This document shows, in pieces, positions 54,381 to 64,000 of a stretch of 64,000 nucleotides of DNA. The DNA is taken from NCBI GenBank assembly GCA_977006965.1, contig OZ345383.1, forward strand, positions 1,860,001-1,924,000. The letters run 5' to 3'. Position 1 is the first letter of the stretch. Every line of letters begins with the position of its first letter. The position numbers and the translations under genes were made by a program. Under the pieces are notes generated by a model that had not been told where the DNA came from, made no database searches, and saw only the letters and a program-made list of their open reading frames with translations. The DNA is from Phymatolithon calcareum. Taxonomy: Eukaryota > Rhodophyta > Florideophyceae > Hapalidiales.

Positions 54381-55038
54381 ATCTATGCTGTACGCAAGTC
54401 AGTTTAAGCAAATCAACCAGGTAAATCTAGAACTACAGAAGCGCGGTGCTTCGTTGTAGGACTGCCGCTTAGCTTTTGATGAGTTGATTTCAGCAGTCGA
54501 GCAGTGCAAGTACGATGTCAACTCACCATTATACCGATCTCAGCTTGGAAAACACTACATTGCATCACGTGCATCAATTGTGTGTGACCCAGCATTCGAG
54601 TCGGGAGTTGTTAAGATACAGCGCAGTGAGTCCGATACTATGACAAATGAAGAGAAGGATGCATGGAAGAAGCTCAAACTGGAACACGATGACGTTATAA
54701 CAAGCTCCATCGGCGGATCGGGTGGAGGCCGGCTGTCGATGGCGGAAAGAATTGCCGCAAAAAAGCGCAAGCGTGCCGAGGTCCATCAGACTTATATAAA
54801 TTGCGACTTTAGTCTTGGATCAACTGCCGAGGTGGAGAGACTTTGGTCGGTTGTCAAGAATGTTTTGACAGACAAACGCAAGAGGATGACACCGTTATTA
54901 CTAGAAGCCCTGCTGTTTCTTAAAGAGAACAAAGGTTACTGGGACCAGCAGTCGGTCTCCATGGCGATGAAAACTGCCCGGAGAGCAAGAGTGATCCAAC
55001 GAGTGAGAGAAAACATGGCGCAGGAGGACCTGAATTAG
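54381..55038 (+). pseudogene. hAT1 transposase, C-terminal part (hATC domain)
   Basis: Resumes after the second AGTTCCGCAACAG. It encodes YRSQLGKHYIASRASIVCDP, a Lys/Arg-rich linker, then STAEVERLWSVVKNVLTDKR, LLLEALLFLKENKGYWDQQS and a basic tail. This is the hAT dimerisation domain. It aligns well with hAT2, including the tail that hAT2 has lost to 20306-20371. Confidence 0.9.
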
Positions 55039-55499
55039 ATTCTGTTATTGCAATTGATATTGGAGGAATGGTCAGATATTGCAATTCCTACTGCCTTCAA
55101 CCTTGCATTATTGGTATTGCAGTTGCTATTGCATCATGTGCCCGAATAAATAACAATAATATTGGGACTATTCCTGGTTAGCACACTCCATTGGATTTTT
55201 CGTTCTCAAAAATGTCCATTATACACGATTTTCGAGAGATTTGCTCGGGAAAACGACGGGTTCCAGTTCTTTGCCTTTTTGGCGTATACCTGATAAAGTG
55301 ATGTACGACGAAACTGAATAACACAACCGCTCAGATTTTCTAAATTTATGTATAAAAAATTCTCTTCTGATTAAAACGATTAATCGAACAAAATTTCATT
55401 GTCGACTGCAAGTCCGCACAGAAACTCTATTGAGAATTCCTCCCCAAACCTCGAAAGCCACCGCAACATTTCTAGCTGAAGACCTCATCGTTTAAGCGC

Positions 55500-55740
55500 T
55501 TTCTCAAGAGGGACTGCAAACGCTCCTTGACATTGCTTCAGACTTGGCATCCGCCTCTGGAATGATATGGAACACCAAGCCAGGAATAGTTGTATCGTTT
55601 CTCCTGAAGAACAAGACGTAGATCGCACATTCACGTTCGCGAACAGAGTGATTGGAGCCGCAACCGAGACGGCATACTTCGAGATGGCAAGAGGTTCAAA
55701 GCATATGAAGGGTTTGAGAGTACAAAAATAGCCCTCTCCA
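55500..55740 (+). mobile_element. LINE-B5 RT fragment
   Basis: Plus-strand LQTLLDIASDLASASGMIWN followed by TKPGI matches the post-FADD block of LINE-B1 (LQRLLNIASKWARDRPMVWN, TKAGKSE). Boundaries are approximate. Confidence 0.6.
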
Positions 55741-57070
55741 CGCACTGATGGGAAACTCCCAATGACTACGTCTCGCAATGGGTATCACCGTGGAAAATGA
55801 ACTTGAGTGAGGGCAATCCGTGGAACTCCAGCTCTAAGTCTGGATGGAGTCGGAACTTAGGTCAATGCAGGTTGGGGATATTCTGGGGCTGTGCCCAGAA
55901 GTAGGCCGTGATCGATGAGCGATATGCTCGACAAGATCGCGTAATGGTAAAATGTGACTTGGCTAAGAACTTTCTGGTCTAGGAGTCAAGCTATTCTAGC
56001 TAAACACAGTCGCGGAAGTGAAAGCTCAGATGTTCCATCCGTCAAGCTTGCTGAGCATTGCGATACCTACAGAGAAACGAATAGACAGAATGTGCGACTG
56101 ACCTGAGACATGCTAAATGAGTGTCAGCATGCTCGACATTTTTTCTACCTGGGAAATTGTGCTGGGATCCAAGTACAGGTAAACCCAACTCTCCAAGAGC
56201 TTTGGGATATATTTTAAGATTAATATATTTTCGCTTCCTTTTTCTAGGGCAACGTGGCGCATAAAATAAATTTATTTTTCGCTATGCGATGTAGACTAAA
56301 TTTTAATTCAACCCTGTCGTACTGCACATCCATTTCTGGAAAAATCTGTCCTGTTTGGGTCATTCTTATTTTGTGGATACTTTTTGCAGATTTTATTATT
56401 AAAATAATTCAATGATAGTCCATTTCGGGTCTTAAAATCCACCTTTCGGGGTATTGATCGCTGTTACTGAGCCCCATCACCATTTTAATCTACGTTCGTC
56501 GTACCATTAGGGTCTTAGGAATGTTATGTGTGCAGTTTTTCAGAGCATGAGTAAGTTTTGTTGGATCTATACTGCAGAGAGTGACATACACAGGAAGGAA
56601 GCAGTTCAGAAGCTTTACCATCAGAATCACAGAGAGCGCATACATTTTGAAATCATCAAGTTCTCGGATTGGACGTCCACTGCAAGGGAAGCAGAAATAT
56701 GGATGGCTTTGAAGAGCCCACGCGCTCCATCGTTGTGCAGGTAAGAAAGGGTTCCATCTCTATATCTTCATCAACATCATTTTCGGATCCAGCAGGCTCT
56801 AATCGGAAAGACCGGATGTGGCCTGGAGAAGCATTGGAGGATTGCTTGAGATACTTGAGACTCCCTACAGCGGGAAGTCTTTCGTTCAAGGAAGAACGTC
56901 TAAAACGGTGGGAGAAACACAATTTTCTGCGGACGGGACAGCTTTAGAAGAAGATGTTCGCTCGTTACGAACTAAACAATTCGCTTTCAGAGAGTTGAAG
57001 AAGCGTGGCCGAAAAAGATAGTCTCCAGACACACCAGAGCAGACCATGAGCAGACCCGGGGTATCAGTAA
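55741..57070. other. Stretch without an assignable gene
   Basis: Small coding-like frames at 56526-57021 (for example IHRKEAVQKLYHQNHRERIH) with a possible GT-AG intron near 56741. No family is recognised. A GCTGGGATCCAAGTACAGGT repeat near 56172 recurs at 58910-58929. Confidence 0.35.
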
Positions 57071-57458
57071 CCAGCCCATGGAAGGACATCAACCATCATT
57101 ACCAGATTCAAATGTGACTTTAGTTACTCGAAATCCTTCGTCTCCAGAGACACCTGACAGTGGAGACCATGAGCAGACTCGAGGTATCAGCACCCAGCAA
57201 ATAGAAGGACATGAACCAGATTCAAATATGGCTTTGGTTACTCGGAGTCTTTCGCCAGAAGCCAGTGACTCTGATGACGAGAGTGGAACGGAGGATATCG
57301 TACTCGAACAGGGAGAGGAGGATGAAGAGACTGCAGACTCAGAGGAACACAGAGATGAGATTTTAACATTGCACTCAGCACTTGTCATCATTGGGGAGGA
57401 AATGACCGGCAAAAGGATACCACCCGCGAACTATATCGGCCCTAATGCGACGAGCTAG
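57029..57458 (+). pseudogene. Acidic frame with a ~117-bp two-unit tandem repeat
   Basis: The frame 57078-57458 (126 aa) contains a duplicated peptide unit of the form DHEQTRGIS.Q..EGH.P followed by DSN..LVTR..SPE..DS. The second unit is followed by a long Asp/Glu run (DSDDESGTEDIVLEQGEEDE). The tandem unit begins upstream, around 57029, so the true gene start lies further left. It is probably a disordered acidic region of a larger protein; the family is unknown. Confidence 0.35.
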
Positions 57459-58300
57459 TATGTACCGCCAATGACAGCCGTACACATCAGAACTGTACCT
57501 TCCAGTCGAATTCATGGAGCTCTCTCCAGACCACCTTCTGCGATACGTATTCCTCTGTTCCATGATACGACTCTAGTTTTTCTGGGTTTAGAAGTGTCAA
57601 GAGCAAAACAAAGTCCTCAATTGATCCTCCCATTCCTCCATCTGCGACTGTCTTCATAATATACATTCCTATCTGCATGGCGACCGATCGTGAATGCTCT
57701 GTTTTGAAGGCACTAAGAGCATACCAAAGCACCTCTCATCATGGAAACACATTTCTCATCCAGACCGCAATGACTTAAAGTCAGATCTTAGCTCAATAGG
57801 TACACAGATGAAGCGCAAAGGACACGCAGGCCGAAAAGCTCAGTTTAGGGGCCAAATTCGAATGTTTTGCTCGATGTAGAACTGCCCGTATCTCTTTTTT
57901 TCAGCTGATTTTGTAAAAACGAAAAAAGGGTCCAGGTACTGTGCTTAAGAAGACATCCACCTTGAAATAATATCCGAACGCGCAACTGCTAACTGTCTAC
58001 ATCATCTGAACGAATAGGCGTATTTGGACACGAAAATCGCGGCTGTGCTTGTAGCTTCGCGTACCCTGCGCGAACTCACCTTGTTCAGTAAGAGCGCATA
58101 CACATGGGGAAGGACAGTAAATACTCTGTGACGTGTTTTGACGCGCGTGGGCCTCGCAAAAGAATTATTTTACTGTGTCACAATAACCCTCAATTGTAGC
58201 AGTACGAGCGGGTTATGGTTTTTTTTGATAAAAAAGTTTATAAAAGCCAAACCCTTCTTCCGCGAATGTACTAAGGGGCTCAGGGCAATTGAAAGGTCTG
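57459..58300. other. Stretch without an assignable gene
   Basis: A minus-strand frame 57487-57732 has coding-like composition (GMYIMKTVADGGMGGSIEDF) but no family. Nothing else was recognised. Confidence 0.35.
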
Positions 58301-58599
58301 AGAGTACTGTAATCGTTGAGTGTCGCAGCGGAGAAGCCTGTTTTCCGAGAAGCAAGTGACTGTCGCTGACGCTGTCGCGAGGGACCGTGCTCGCCAAAAG
58401 CGTACCGCTCACTCCGGAAGTGTCTTCCCCCTTTTCTTTACTTGCACAATATCAGTCTACGTATACCCCCACCGATCTCCTCGTACTGTGCCACAACCAA
58501 ACCTCTCTACGTCCGCAAAGATTAACAAGCACCGAAGGTACCTGCTTGATCTGCCTGGGAGATTTGCGGGATTCCTGTACCTGAATCTCAGCAGAATTT

Positions 58600-58890
58600 T
58601 CCTGTCTTGTAATGCACGCACTCGCGGGCGGCACAGGATACCTTCGGTTGCTGCGAAGGGACCCGTCTCGAAAGGGGTGGCAGAAGACAGAGAAGGGACT
58701 CGGGAAGCAAAGCTGACAAACCCAGAAGGGAAGAAACTCAAGTTAACAGGTGCTGGACTAGACGTGAAAGCCGCCGTCAAACTCGCTAGCGATAGAACAG
58801 AATGGAAGAAACTTAAGGCCCTCGAATCGCTGCTCGCCCCACTAGGGGAAAAGGCAAAATTAGTGAATAAATGAATTTCAGCACACTACA
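58600..58890 (+). mobile_element. LINE-C 3' fragment
   Basis: The frame ending at 58874 closes with AAVKLASDRTEWKKLKALES followed by LLAPLGEKAKLVNK. The A..RDRxEWxxL pattern is common at the C-terminus of LINE RT proteins. Partial 3' copies lie near 1.9 and 49.2 kb. Inverted GTACCTG/TACCTGAAT blocks flank the fragment at 58537-58597 and 58905-58944. Confidence 0.5.
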
Positions 58891-59029
58891 AAAATATCCG
58901 GGATGATTTGCTGGGATTCAGGTACAGGTAGATCGAGCAGGTACTTGCGCGGCTCGTTTTTTCTTCGAGCACGTAGAGAAGTTATTCTGCTCTCTCAGAC
59001 GCTTCAGTTGCTTTCAACCTCTCAGTGCA

Positions 59030-59720
59030 ATCGTGGATGCACCGGCCGGCTTCCTCTCATGGTGTGACAAAAACATTTACAATCTCAAGATTCGACGCTG
59101 CAATCCATCGGCTGAGAACCGTGGAAAACATCGGCCTCCACGCTCGCGGACTCTCACATTCCACGAGCGTACGACTCTTCAAGGCCTTCGTGCGACCGAT
59201 GGGTGAATATCTACTTCCACTCATCGAGGTGACCTATTGCATTCGCCAAGCACAGCTCGCTCTCGGAGGGAACCTGTACTCAAGACTTTTTGGTGGAAGA
59301 ACATGCAAGCAAGATTTAAAACCATCTGTCGAATGGAATTGATTCATATTCGACAATTGCGTATCATCGCCATATTCATCGGCATGCAGACACAGCAAAG
59401 TAAGTAAGCCTTAGGACTTCCAAAAGGCCAAGACCGGCTTGCTTTAATCAACGAGTCCAACGACGTGCTCCATACGCTCTCCTATGCAACAGAGGAGTGC
59501 CTGTCGGCACTATATCTAGGCAGTGAAGGCAGTTGCCCTCCCCATCTCATACGAAACGAACTCCCACCCTTCCTCCGTCTCAAGAAGGCGAAGCACAGGC
59601 GCTTGTGCACCCACGTCCTATTCCATCACATCCCATACCTCCATCAAGCGAAGAAGAGATGAGAAGACTGCACACTCGATCACCCGCTAAAAGAGATGTC
59701 AATCCTCATGTCTAAACAAT
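59030..59720 (+). mobile_element. LINE-B2 thumb and C-terminal fragment
   Basis: Contains AAIHRLRTVENIGLHARGLS and RLFKAFVRPMGEYLLPLI (RT thumb), then ICRMELIHIRQLRIIAIFIG and FLRLKKAKHRRLCTHVLF. The last block corresponds to the PK..HR.LA motif of LINE-B1. Frame breaks occur near 59.3 and 59.41 kb. It is a diverged relative, 5'-truncated. Confidence 0.65.
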
Positions 59721-60363
59721 CCTTTCCAGAGATATAAGAAACCAGGTTGCAAAGGGCGGACGACACATTTCAGGAGAATTGCCCGAAGAACACGAAGTAG
59801 AAATATACGCAACGGGACATAACGCTATGATAAGCTCTCAGGTGTTAAATTTAATATGGCAACGAGAGCTTCAAGTAAACTCACATACATCCATTTTTGT
59901 GATAGACTTTGTCGGGCGCCCAAATCTCGGACTCATTCTTAGGCGACGGGTGTGCCAAATATAACTTTGCATCGGAGAATAACCATTCTATTATTGCAGT
60001 GCGACATAGAGCGATTATAGTCCGTCAAAGGAATAGTAAATTATTATCCTGCGATCCATCCTTACATTCTAACACAGATGTCCACAAGAAAGAAAAAAAA
60101 AATTTATCGCGCGTGATCGTCCAGGATTCAAGTCAGTGTTACAGACGGCTATTTCTGTCGGATGAAAGAAAAACTGTTGCTTGCCGAACTTCGGCCTATA
60201 CTTTGCTCTTGTTCGGAGCGTAAGAGAAGTGCAAAACCCACAACCGCCTCTGGACACAACTCGTACTAGGACAAGAAAAACAGTTGGACAGAGCGCGAAC
60301 ATTAACTTTCTACTCTAATCTGATGGGCAAAAGAAAAATATAAGTAAGGCTAAATATTTTCCC
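59721..60363. other. Non-coding stretch
   Basis: No recognisable gene or repeat was seen. Confidence 0.4.
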
Positions 60364-61039
60364 TGTCACTGATTTTCACGTCTGTGTTACTACTATGAAA
60401 AACAGCACTTCAGTGCAGAGAAACGATGGCTCAGTGTAACAATTCTTAAAAATGGCTCTTCTGTGTCACTGAAAGCAACTCAATGAGAGTCTTATGCTCT
60501 TCGGCAAAAGTTTCGGAAATTTTTTCAAATACCAATGCCGATCAAGTGGATAGATTTTCTTGACCATACTTTTCGACGGTATCATCTTGATCCTGGACCA
60601 GGGTGTCAGGTACGACAACAATCCACTTGGTTATTACACGGGTTTGACGATGGTTGGAGCCGGGCAATGAGGACAAGCGTGAAGAAGCGATAAAGGAGAC
60701 AACTGAATTGGCGAAGGAAGTGATTGAAACCTTGAAGTGATCAATATACTGTTCACCATTTTATAGCAACTTAGTTTAACTGCAGGTCTAGTTCTCCTTG
60801 GGATTGTTCTGTTCCATGTTTTAATTGACCTTTCAGAGCCAATAATTTTGCCTGCTTGGATGATTAGTGACAGCAGGGGAATAACATTCCCCTGGTGAGA
60901 ATAAGATGCCATTATTGCAAAATAGTGACACCGACGCTCTGTTTTTCAGATTAGTGATACTGGCGTGTCATTTTTCAGAACAGTGACACTGAAATGTCTT
61001 TTTCGCGATGTGTGACACAGACGTGAGAAATAGTGACAA
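60364..61039. mobile_element. MITE-like element rich in TGTCACTG motifs
   Basis: Left end TGTCACTGATTTTCACGTCT and right end (reverse complement) TGTCACTATTTCTCACGTCT form TIRs about 28 bp long. At least eight further TGTCACTG/CAGTGACA-like motifs crowd both subterminal regions. The middle holds the CAGGGGAAT/ATTCCCCTG hairpin (60874-60894). It codes for nothing. Confidence 0.6.
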
Positions 61040-61087
61040 TGAAAATATGCGTCCATATTAGTAACCGTGTCTCGCGCATACTTTTTT

Positions 61088-62006
61088 GAGGAAATTCACT
61101 ACAAGGCCGTCTCGCCAAATCTACTACTCATCAGTTACGAATACGATGGCGCTTTGTAAGCATGTTGTCGTGTTCATCTGCAACGCTCAACACAAAATAG
61201 TCCCGCACTAACCGCTCCGAAATCATGGAAAAGAAGAAGCTCGTGCTACGGGTGAGCGACTACGCTGGATCAAGCTGTGACGATATTGCCAAGATTGTGA
61301 TCTCCGACAACACGTCGATGGACAAGAGACACCATTCAAGATGACAGTTAGCAGCGATTACGTGTTCCGACCGCCACTTTGAAGAGCACCAACGGCCATG
61401 TAGCCTCGTCGTCGCTGCACTTTTGTACTCTTCTAGGCGCTTGGTGCAGCATTAGGTGTCATTCGCCCCGTGGAACGAGCACTGGTTCGGGGACGTATGT
61501 ACGTTGAGAACGTAGTCCAAGCAGCATGCGGGCAGCATCACGCGTGTTGCAGTCACTGGAGACCATCTGGTAAAGGATGATTTGGTGCCGTTTGACCTTG
61601 CGGCTAAGCCGAGCGGCAAGCGCAAGAGGCCCTACTTTCCATCCGAAATGAGGGCCCGTCACTGCTCCTCGTGCAGAAACACTGGTCTCTTTTCGTAGAC
61701 ATACGGGAGACCCAACATCCACAACGTCGTCGAGGCGAAACGAAAGCACGTCGACAAAGCGGTTCAGTCCATGATTATCGACCATACCGCCTGCGATGAC
61801 AGAGATTCTGCTTGCGACGAGGATCGAGAGTAGCGCTCGCAATAAATTTTACTGTCCCATAGATCGCTTTGACGAACGGATGAGTAGTAGTTTGGCTAGA
61901 GTGAGTTATGATAGTACGGCTGGCTAGAGGTGAGTAGAATATATGGCTAGAGATGGCCATGTAGTGAATTTTGCCAATTTTTGGTTTCCATGTAGTGAAT
62001 TTCCTC
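61088..62006. mobile_element. MULE-like element B, non-autonomous
   Basis: Same family as 45341-46352, with the same termini and interior (EKKKLVLRVSDYAGSS; zinc knuckle remnant ARHCSSCRNTGLFS before a stop). The flanks ATACTTTTTT and ATACTTTTTC match at 9 of 10 bases. The left TIR has lost about 30 bp between its two AAATTCACNACAWGG repeats. Confidence 0.85.
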
Positions 62007-62176
62007 ATACTTTTTCGGCACGAAAATTACGTCAGCGGAGCTGTTCTTATGACAACTTCGCTGATGTTGACCTCCAGAGTATTCTAATTGGTCAAATTAA
62101 AGATTGTTTGTTCTTGTGGCCTTTATTGATGGTTATCATACTTCCCGTCAAATTTCTTTTTTAAGGCGCGCCTCTT

Positions 62177-62208
62177 CTTGGCTTTGTTTTTTAAAAAACA
62201 AAGCCAAG
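62177..62208. repeat. 32-bp perfect palindrome
   Basis: CTTGGCTTTGTTTTTT and its exact complement, zero loop; a short CTCTT/GGAGAG extension pairs imperfectly. Confidence 0.95.
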
Positions 62209-62522
62209 GAGAGCCGTGTTTATCTGAGAATCCATGTAACAGCTAGGACACAGGAGAACGGGGTGGTGAAAAATCTCAAATCCGCTACGATCCCGGTAGC
62301 GCCGAGGCCCAGTGCATGGGATAGCGGATATGGTACAGACTCTAACCGGAAGATGTGGGAAAGCTAAATTTTTCAATAATCTAGGAGAGGCATAAACCCA
62401 ATATTGTTGGCTGGTCCACTGTCCTGCTCAGCACTGTACAGACAATCCAATGTGATTTCAAATTTCTATTGAAAAATCAACAATGAACAACGGTTCGTCT
62501 TGCAGCATCAAATGAGTAACGT

Positions 62523-63375
62523 TCAATACGGCAAAGAAGCAATCCCATGTCGGGATATATGGTGGCGGAATTGATTTTTGATAACAAAAAAATGTTTCAA
62601 CCGTTTGTTCACGGTTTCGAGCCGAGCTCTGATACGCGCTAATGTAACATGCATCGGGTGCTGTGGGCCTGGGGGCTGAATGCACCTCGTATCAGAGTAG
62701 CCACTATCTCCGATCACAAACTCATCGATATTTAGCATGTGCTTTAAGCCACCGCGGAAGAGGCGAATGTCACTAAACGTCCCGCAGGGCCAAGGACCAT
62801 TAACCCACACTATATTGGCCCTCTCGAGAGAGACGGTCACTTCGTAGCGTACTCCAGGCCCGTTGGTCTTGTGGCTGTACCAACAAGTATCGAATGATGT
62901 GGGCTCTTGAATGGGACAATCTGTCCCGTCGACGGAAAGAAAATACCCTTCTAACAGTTCGTCCCGTAGCCGGTCATCAAAGCAGATCTGAAGACTTAAA
63001 TGTTAGGAAAAGATTAAAAATGGAAAACAAAAAATAATAGAAACGAACCAATTTTAATGATGCCAACAGTTTTACGAACGTCCACTGCCACTTCCTGTAC
63101 ATCTTCTCGTTCACACCCGACAGAGCAGAATGCACGTGCTCCGTTGCATAAACCTTGAGAAAAGTAAGTGCCCAGAGCATATGGATTGGCTTGCTTTCCG
63201 GCGGTTGAATTCCACAAAGCAGCGACCACAGCAGACTGCAGACACTTGGACTAGCGCCGAGTAAGGCACGAAAGCGGCGATATCTGACGACCGCGGTGAG
63301 CCCCAGAGCCCTTCCAACCATCCCAGCACCGAGGGCGACGAAGTCGCGCGAGAAGACATGATCTCCATCGTCCAT
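62523..63375 (-). CDS. PIF/Harbinger-type transposase (DDE_Tnp_4), one intron, probably intact
   Basis: Exon 1 is 63375-63049 (ATG at 63375), intron 63048-62988 (61 bp, GTTCGT...CTTCAG), exon 2 62987-62523, giving 263 aa. Exon 1 is helix-rich (EKMYRKWQWTFVKLLASLK). Exon 2 carries the DDE core: FLSVDGTDCPIQEP (first Asp), PWPCGTFSDIRLFRGG and EFVIGDSGYSDTRC (second-Asp region), and IRARLETVNKRLKHFF (Glu). An uncharacterised accessory Myb/SANT-type protein usually accompanies Harbinger transposases but none is visible here. No TIRs or 3-bp TSD were identified, so element limits are unknown. The splice junction keeps the frame in phase 0, which supports the model. Confidence 0.8.
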
Positions 63376-63403
63376 GATTAGCCTTGACTGTGGTACGACT
63401 GCT

Positions 63404-63467
63404 ATGCAAGGTTCTGTACATCAGTGTAATGGAGGCAGTGCTAAGACTGGTGTACAGTTCCTTGCAT
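63404..63467. repeat. 64-bp hairpin upstream of the Harbinger gene
   Basis: ATGCAAGG..CTGTACA.CAGT at both ends in inverted orientation, about 22-bp arms with three mismatches. It lies just 5' of the transposase and could be part of its promoter or terminus. Confidence 0.75.
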
Positions 63468-63596
63468 CATAGTTATAACTTAAAACACGTATGTCAGAAT
63501 AAATAGAGCAAACTACATACATCAAGATCAATATGTCATAATTAATTCATTTTATATGCCAAAATATTTCGATTCAGATTTTCGGCCATGACCGCT

Positions 63597-63812
63597 ATAT
63601 TGCCGTTTTCCAGAAGTTGTCAATTAGCATGCCGTTTTCCAGAATAATGCAGCCTCTACAGAGCTACTCAAGATTTTTTTCAGAAAACACAGGCAACGTT
63701 CTTGTTATTAGAATATGAACTGAGCTCTAAGTGTAAAAGGTGAGACAGCAGTGCTCCATTTTCTTCAGTTGCCCGTCCAAAAAACGGCATTAGAGCCCAA
63801 AAACGGCATATT
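63597..63812. repeat. MITE-like inverted repeat with doubled TGCCGTTTT motifs
   Basis: TGCCGTTTT occurs at 63601 and 63630, and its complement AAAACGGCA at 63781 and 63800. The two clusters face each other over about 215 bp. No target duplication was found. Confidence 0.5.
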
Positions 63813-64000
63813 GGAGGACTTTGAAAGAGTGTAACTCAAAAAATCCGTACAGCTTCGAAATCAAATGAGGCTTGTTTTCACAATTAATCCTAGCTTTATT
63901 CAAATTGGTTCTGCTAATGAAATGAACGTTTCTAAATTTAAAGATATTCAAAGGCTTGTTTTTGTACCGTTTCGAACGTTGGTTTTGAAGAAAGCGTTTT
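63813..64000. other. Non-coding right edge
   Basis: AT-rich sequence with no recognisable feature. Confidence 0.4.

Larger units (their letters stand above)
50891..55176 (+). mobile_element. hAT1 element with exact 8-bp target duplication, LINE inserted
   Basis: GTTAGCAC lies directly outside both ends (50883-50890 and 55177-55184). The TIRs are CACGCTTGGTACCAATATTA and (reverse complement) CAGGAATAGTCCCAATATTA. Subterminal ATTGCAAT repeats occur at both sides. The transposase reads left to right and is split by LINE-B1. Without the LINE the element would be about 2.36 kb. Confidence 0.9.

Noticed and set aside
60874-60894. The CAGGGGAA hairpins as minimal hAT elements made only of TIRs
   Set aside because: hAT-like CAGGGG ends are suggestive, but none of the copies has an 8-bp flanking duplication.
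1-64000. CRISPR arrays, rRNA, clear tRNA genes, bacterial promoters or operons
   Set aside because: No regularly spaced repeats, no rRNA-like stretch and no full tRNA fold was seen; the sequence is eukaryotic.

Overview
This window is eukaryotic and dominated by transposable elements. The evidence is long eukaryote-type transposase and retrotransposon genes, a 61-bp GT-AG intron in the last transposase gene, a good Kozak context on the first gene, bZIP transcription factors, and no operons or bacterial signals. The mix (single-exon host genes, hAT, PIF/Harbinger, MULE-like, PiggyBac-like and KDZ-like elements, APE-type LINEs, Ty3/gypsy) fits an alga, most plausibly a florideophyte red alga. 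The taxon is an inference, not something read directly from the sequence.

Only three loci look like host genes. They are the N-terminal half of an MFS transporter at the left edge (1-611, minus) and two single-exon bZIP proteins on the minus strand (38128-39039 and 46564-47964). Both bZIPs have a full leucine zipper but lack the otherwise invariant Arg of the basic region, and the second also lacks the invariant Asn.

Layout. 2.8-6.6 kb: a terminal-inverted-repeat (TIR) element carrying an unrecognised 626-aa Cys-cluster protein. 7.0-7.7 kb: two MITEs. 8.0-19.5 kb: a decayed region holding a KDZ-like transposase and a Ulp1/SENP-like protease. It contains a 4.5-kb minus-strand LINE (APE endonuclease, RT, RNase H, CCHC, with an N-terminal 2A-like motif) and is split by a 5'-truncated LINE of a second family. 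19.7-31.8 kb: a hAT element split by a GC-rich Ty3/gypsy element. The distal LTR plus the hAT 3' end lie inverted relative to the rest, so the two LTRs face each other. 32.5-33.7 kb: two LINE 3' fragments. 42.3-44.7 kb: a broken PiggyBac-like transposase and a cluster of hairpins. 45.3-46.35 kb and 61.1-62.0 kb: two copies of one MULE-like element with about 10-bp target duplications. 50.9-55.2 kb: a hAT element interrupted by a LINE, both with exact target-site duplications. 55.5-59.7 kb: LINE fragments. 60.4-61.0 kb: a repeat element rich in TGTCACTG. 62.5-63.4 kb: a probably intact Harbinger-type transposase with one intron.

Most genes here do not cooperate in a pathway; they are layers of insertion. 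The nesting order can be read from target-site duplications: hAT, then gypsy, then inversion; hAT, then LINE; KDZ-like, then LINE; MULE, then short retroposon. A second theme is the large number of sequence-unrelated palindromes with near-zero loops, plus a recurrent small hairpin built on CAGGGGAA...TTCCCCTG.
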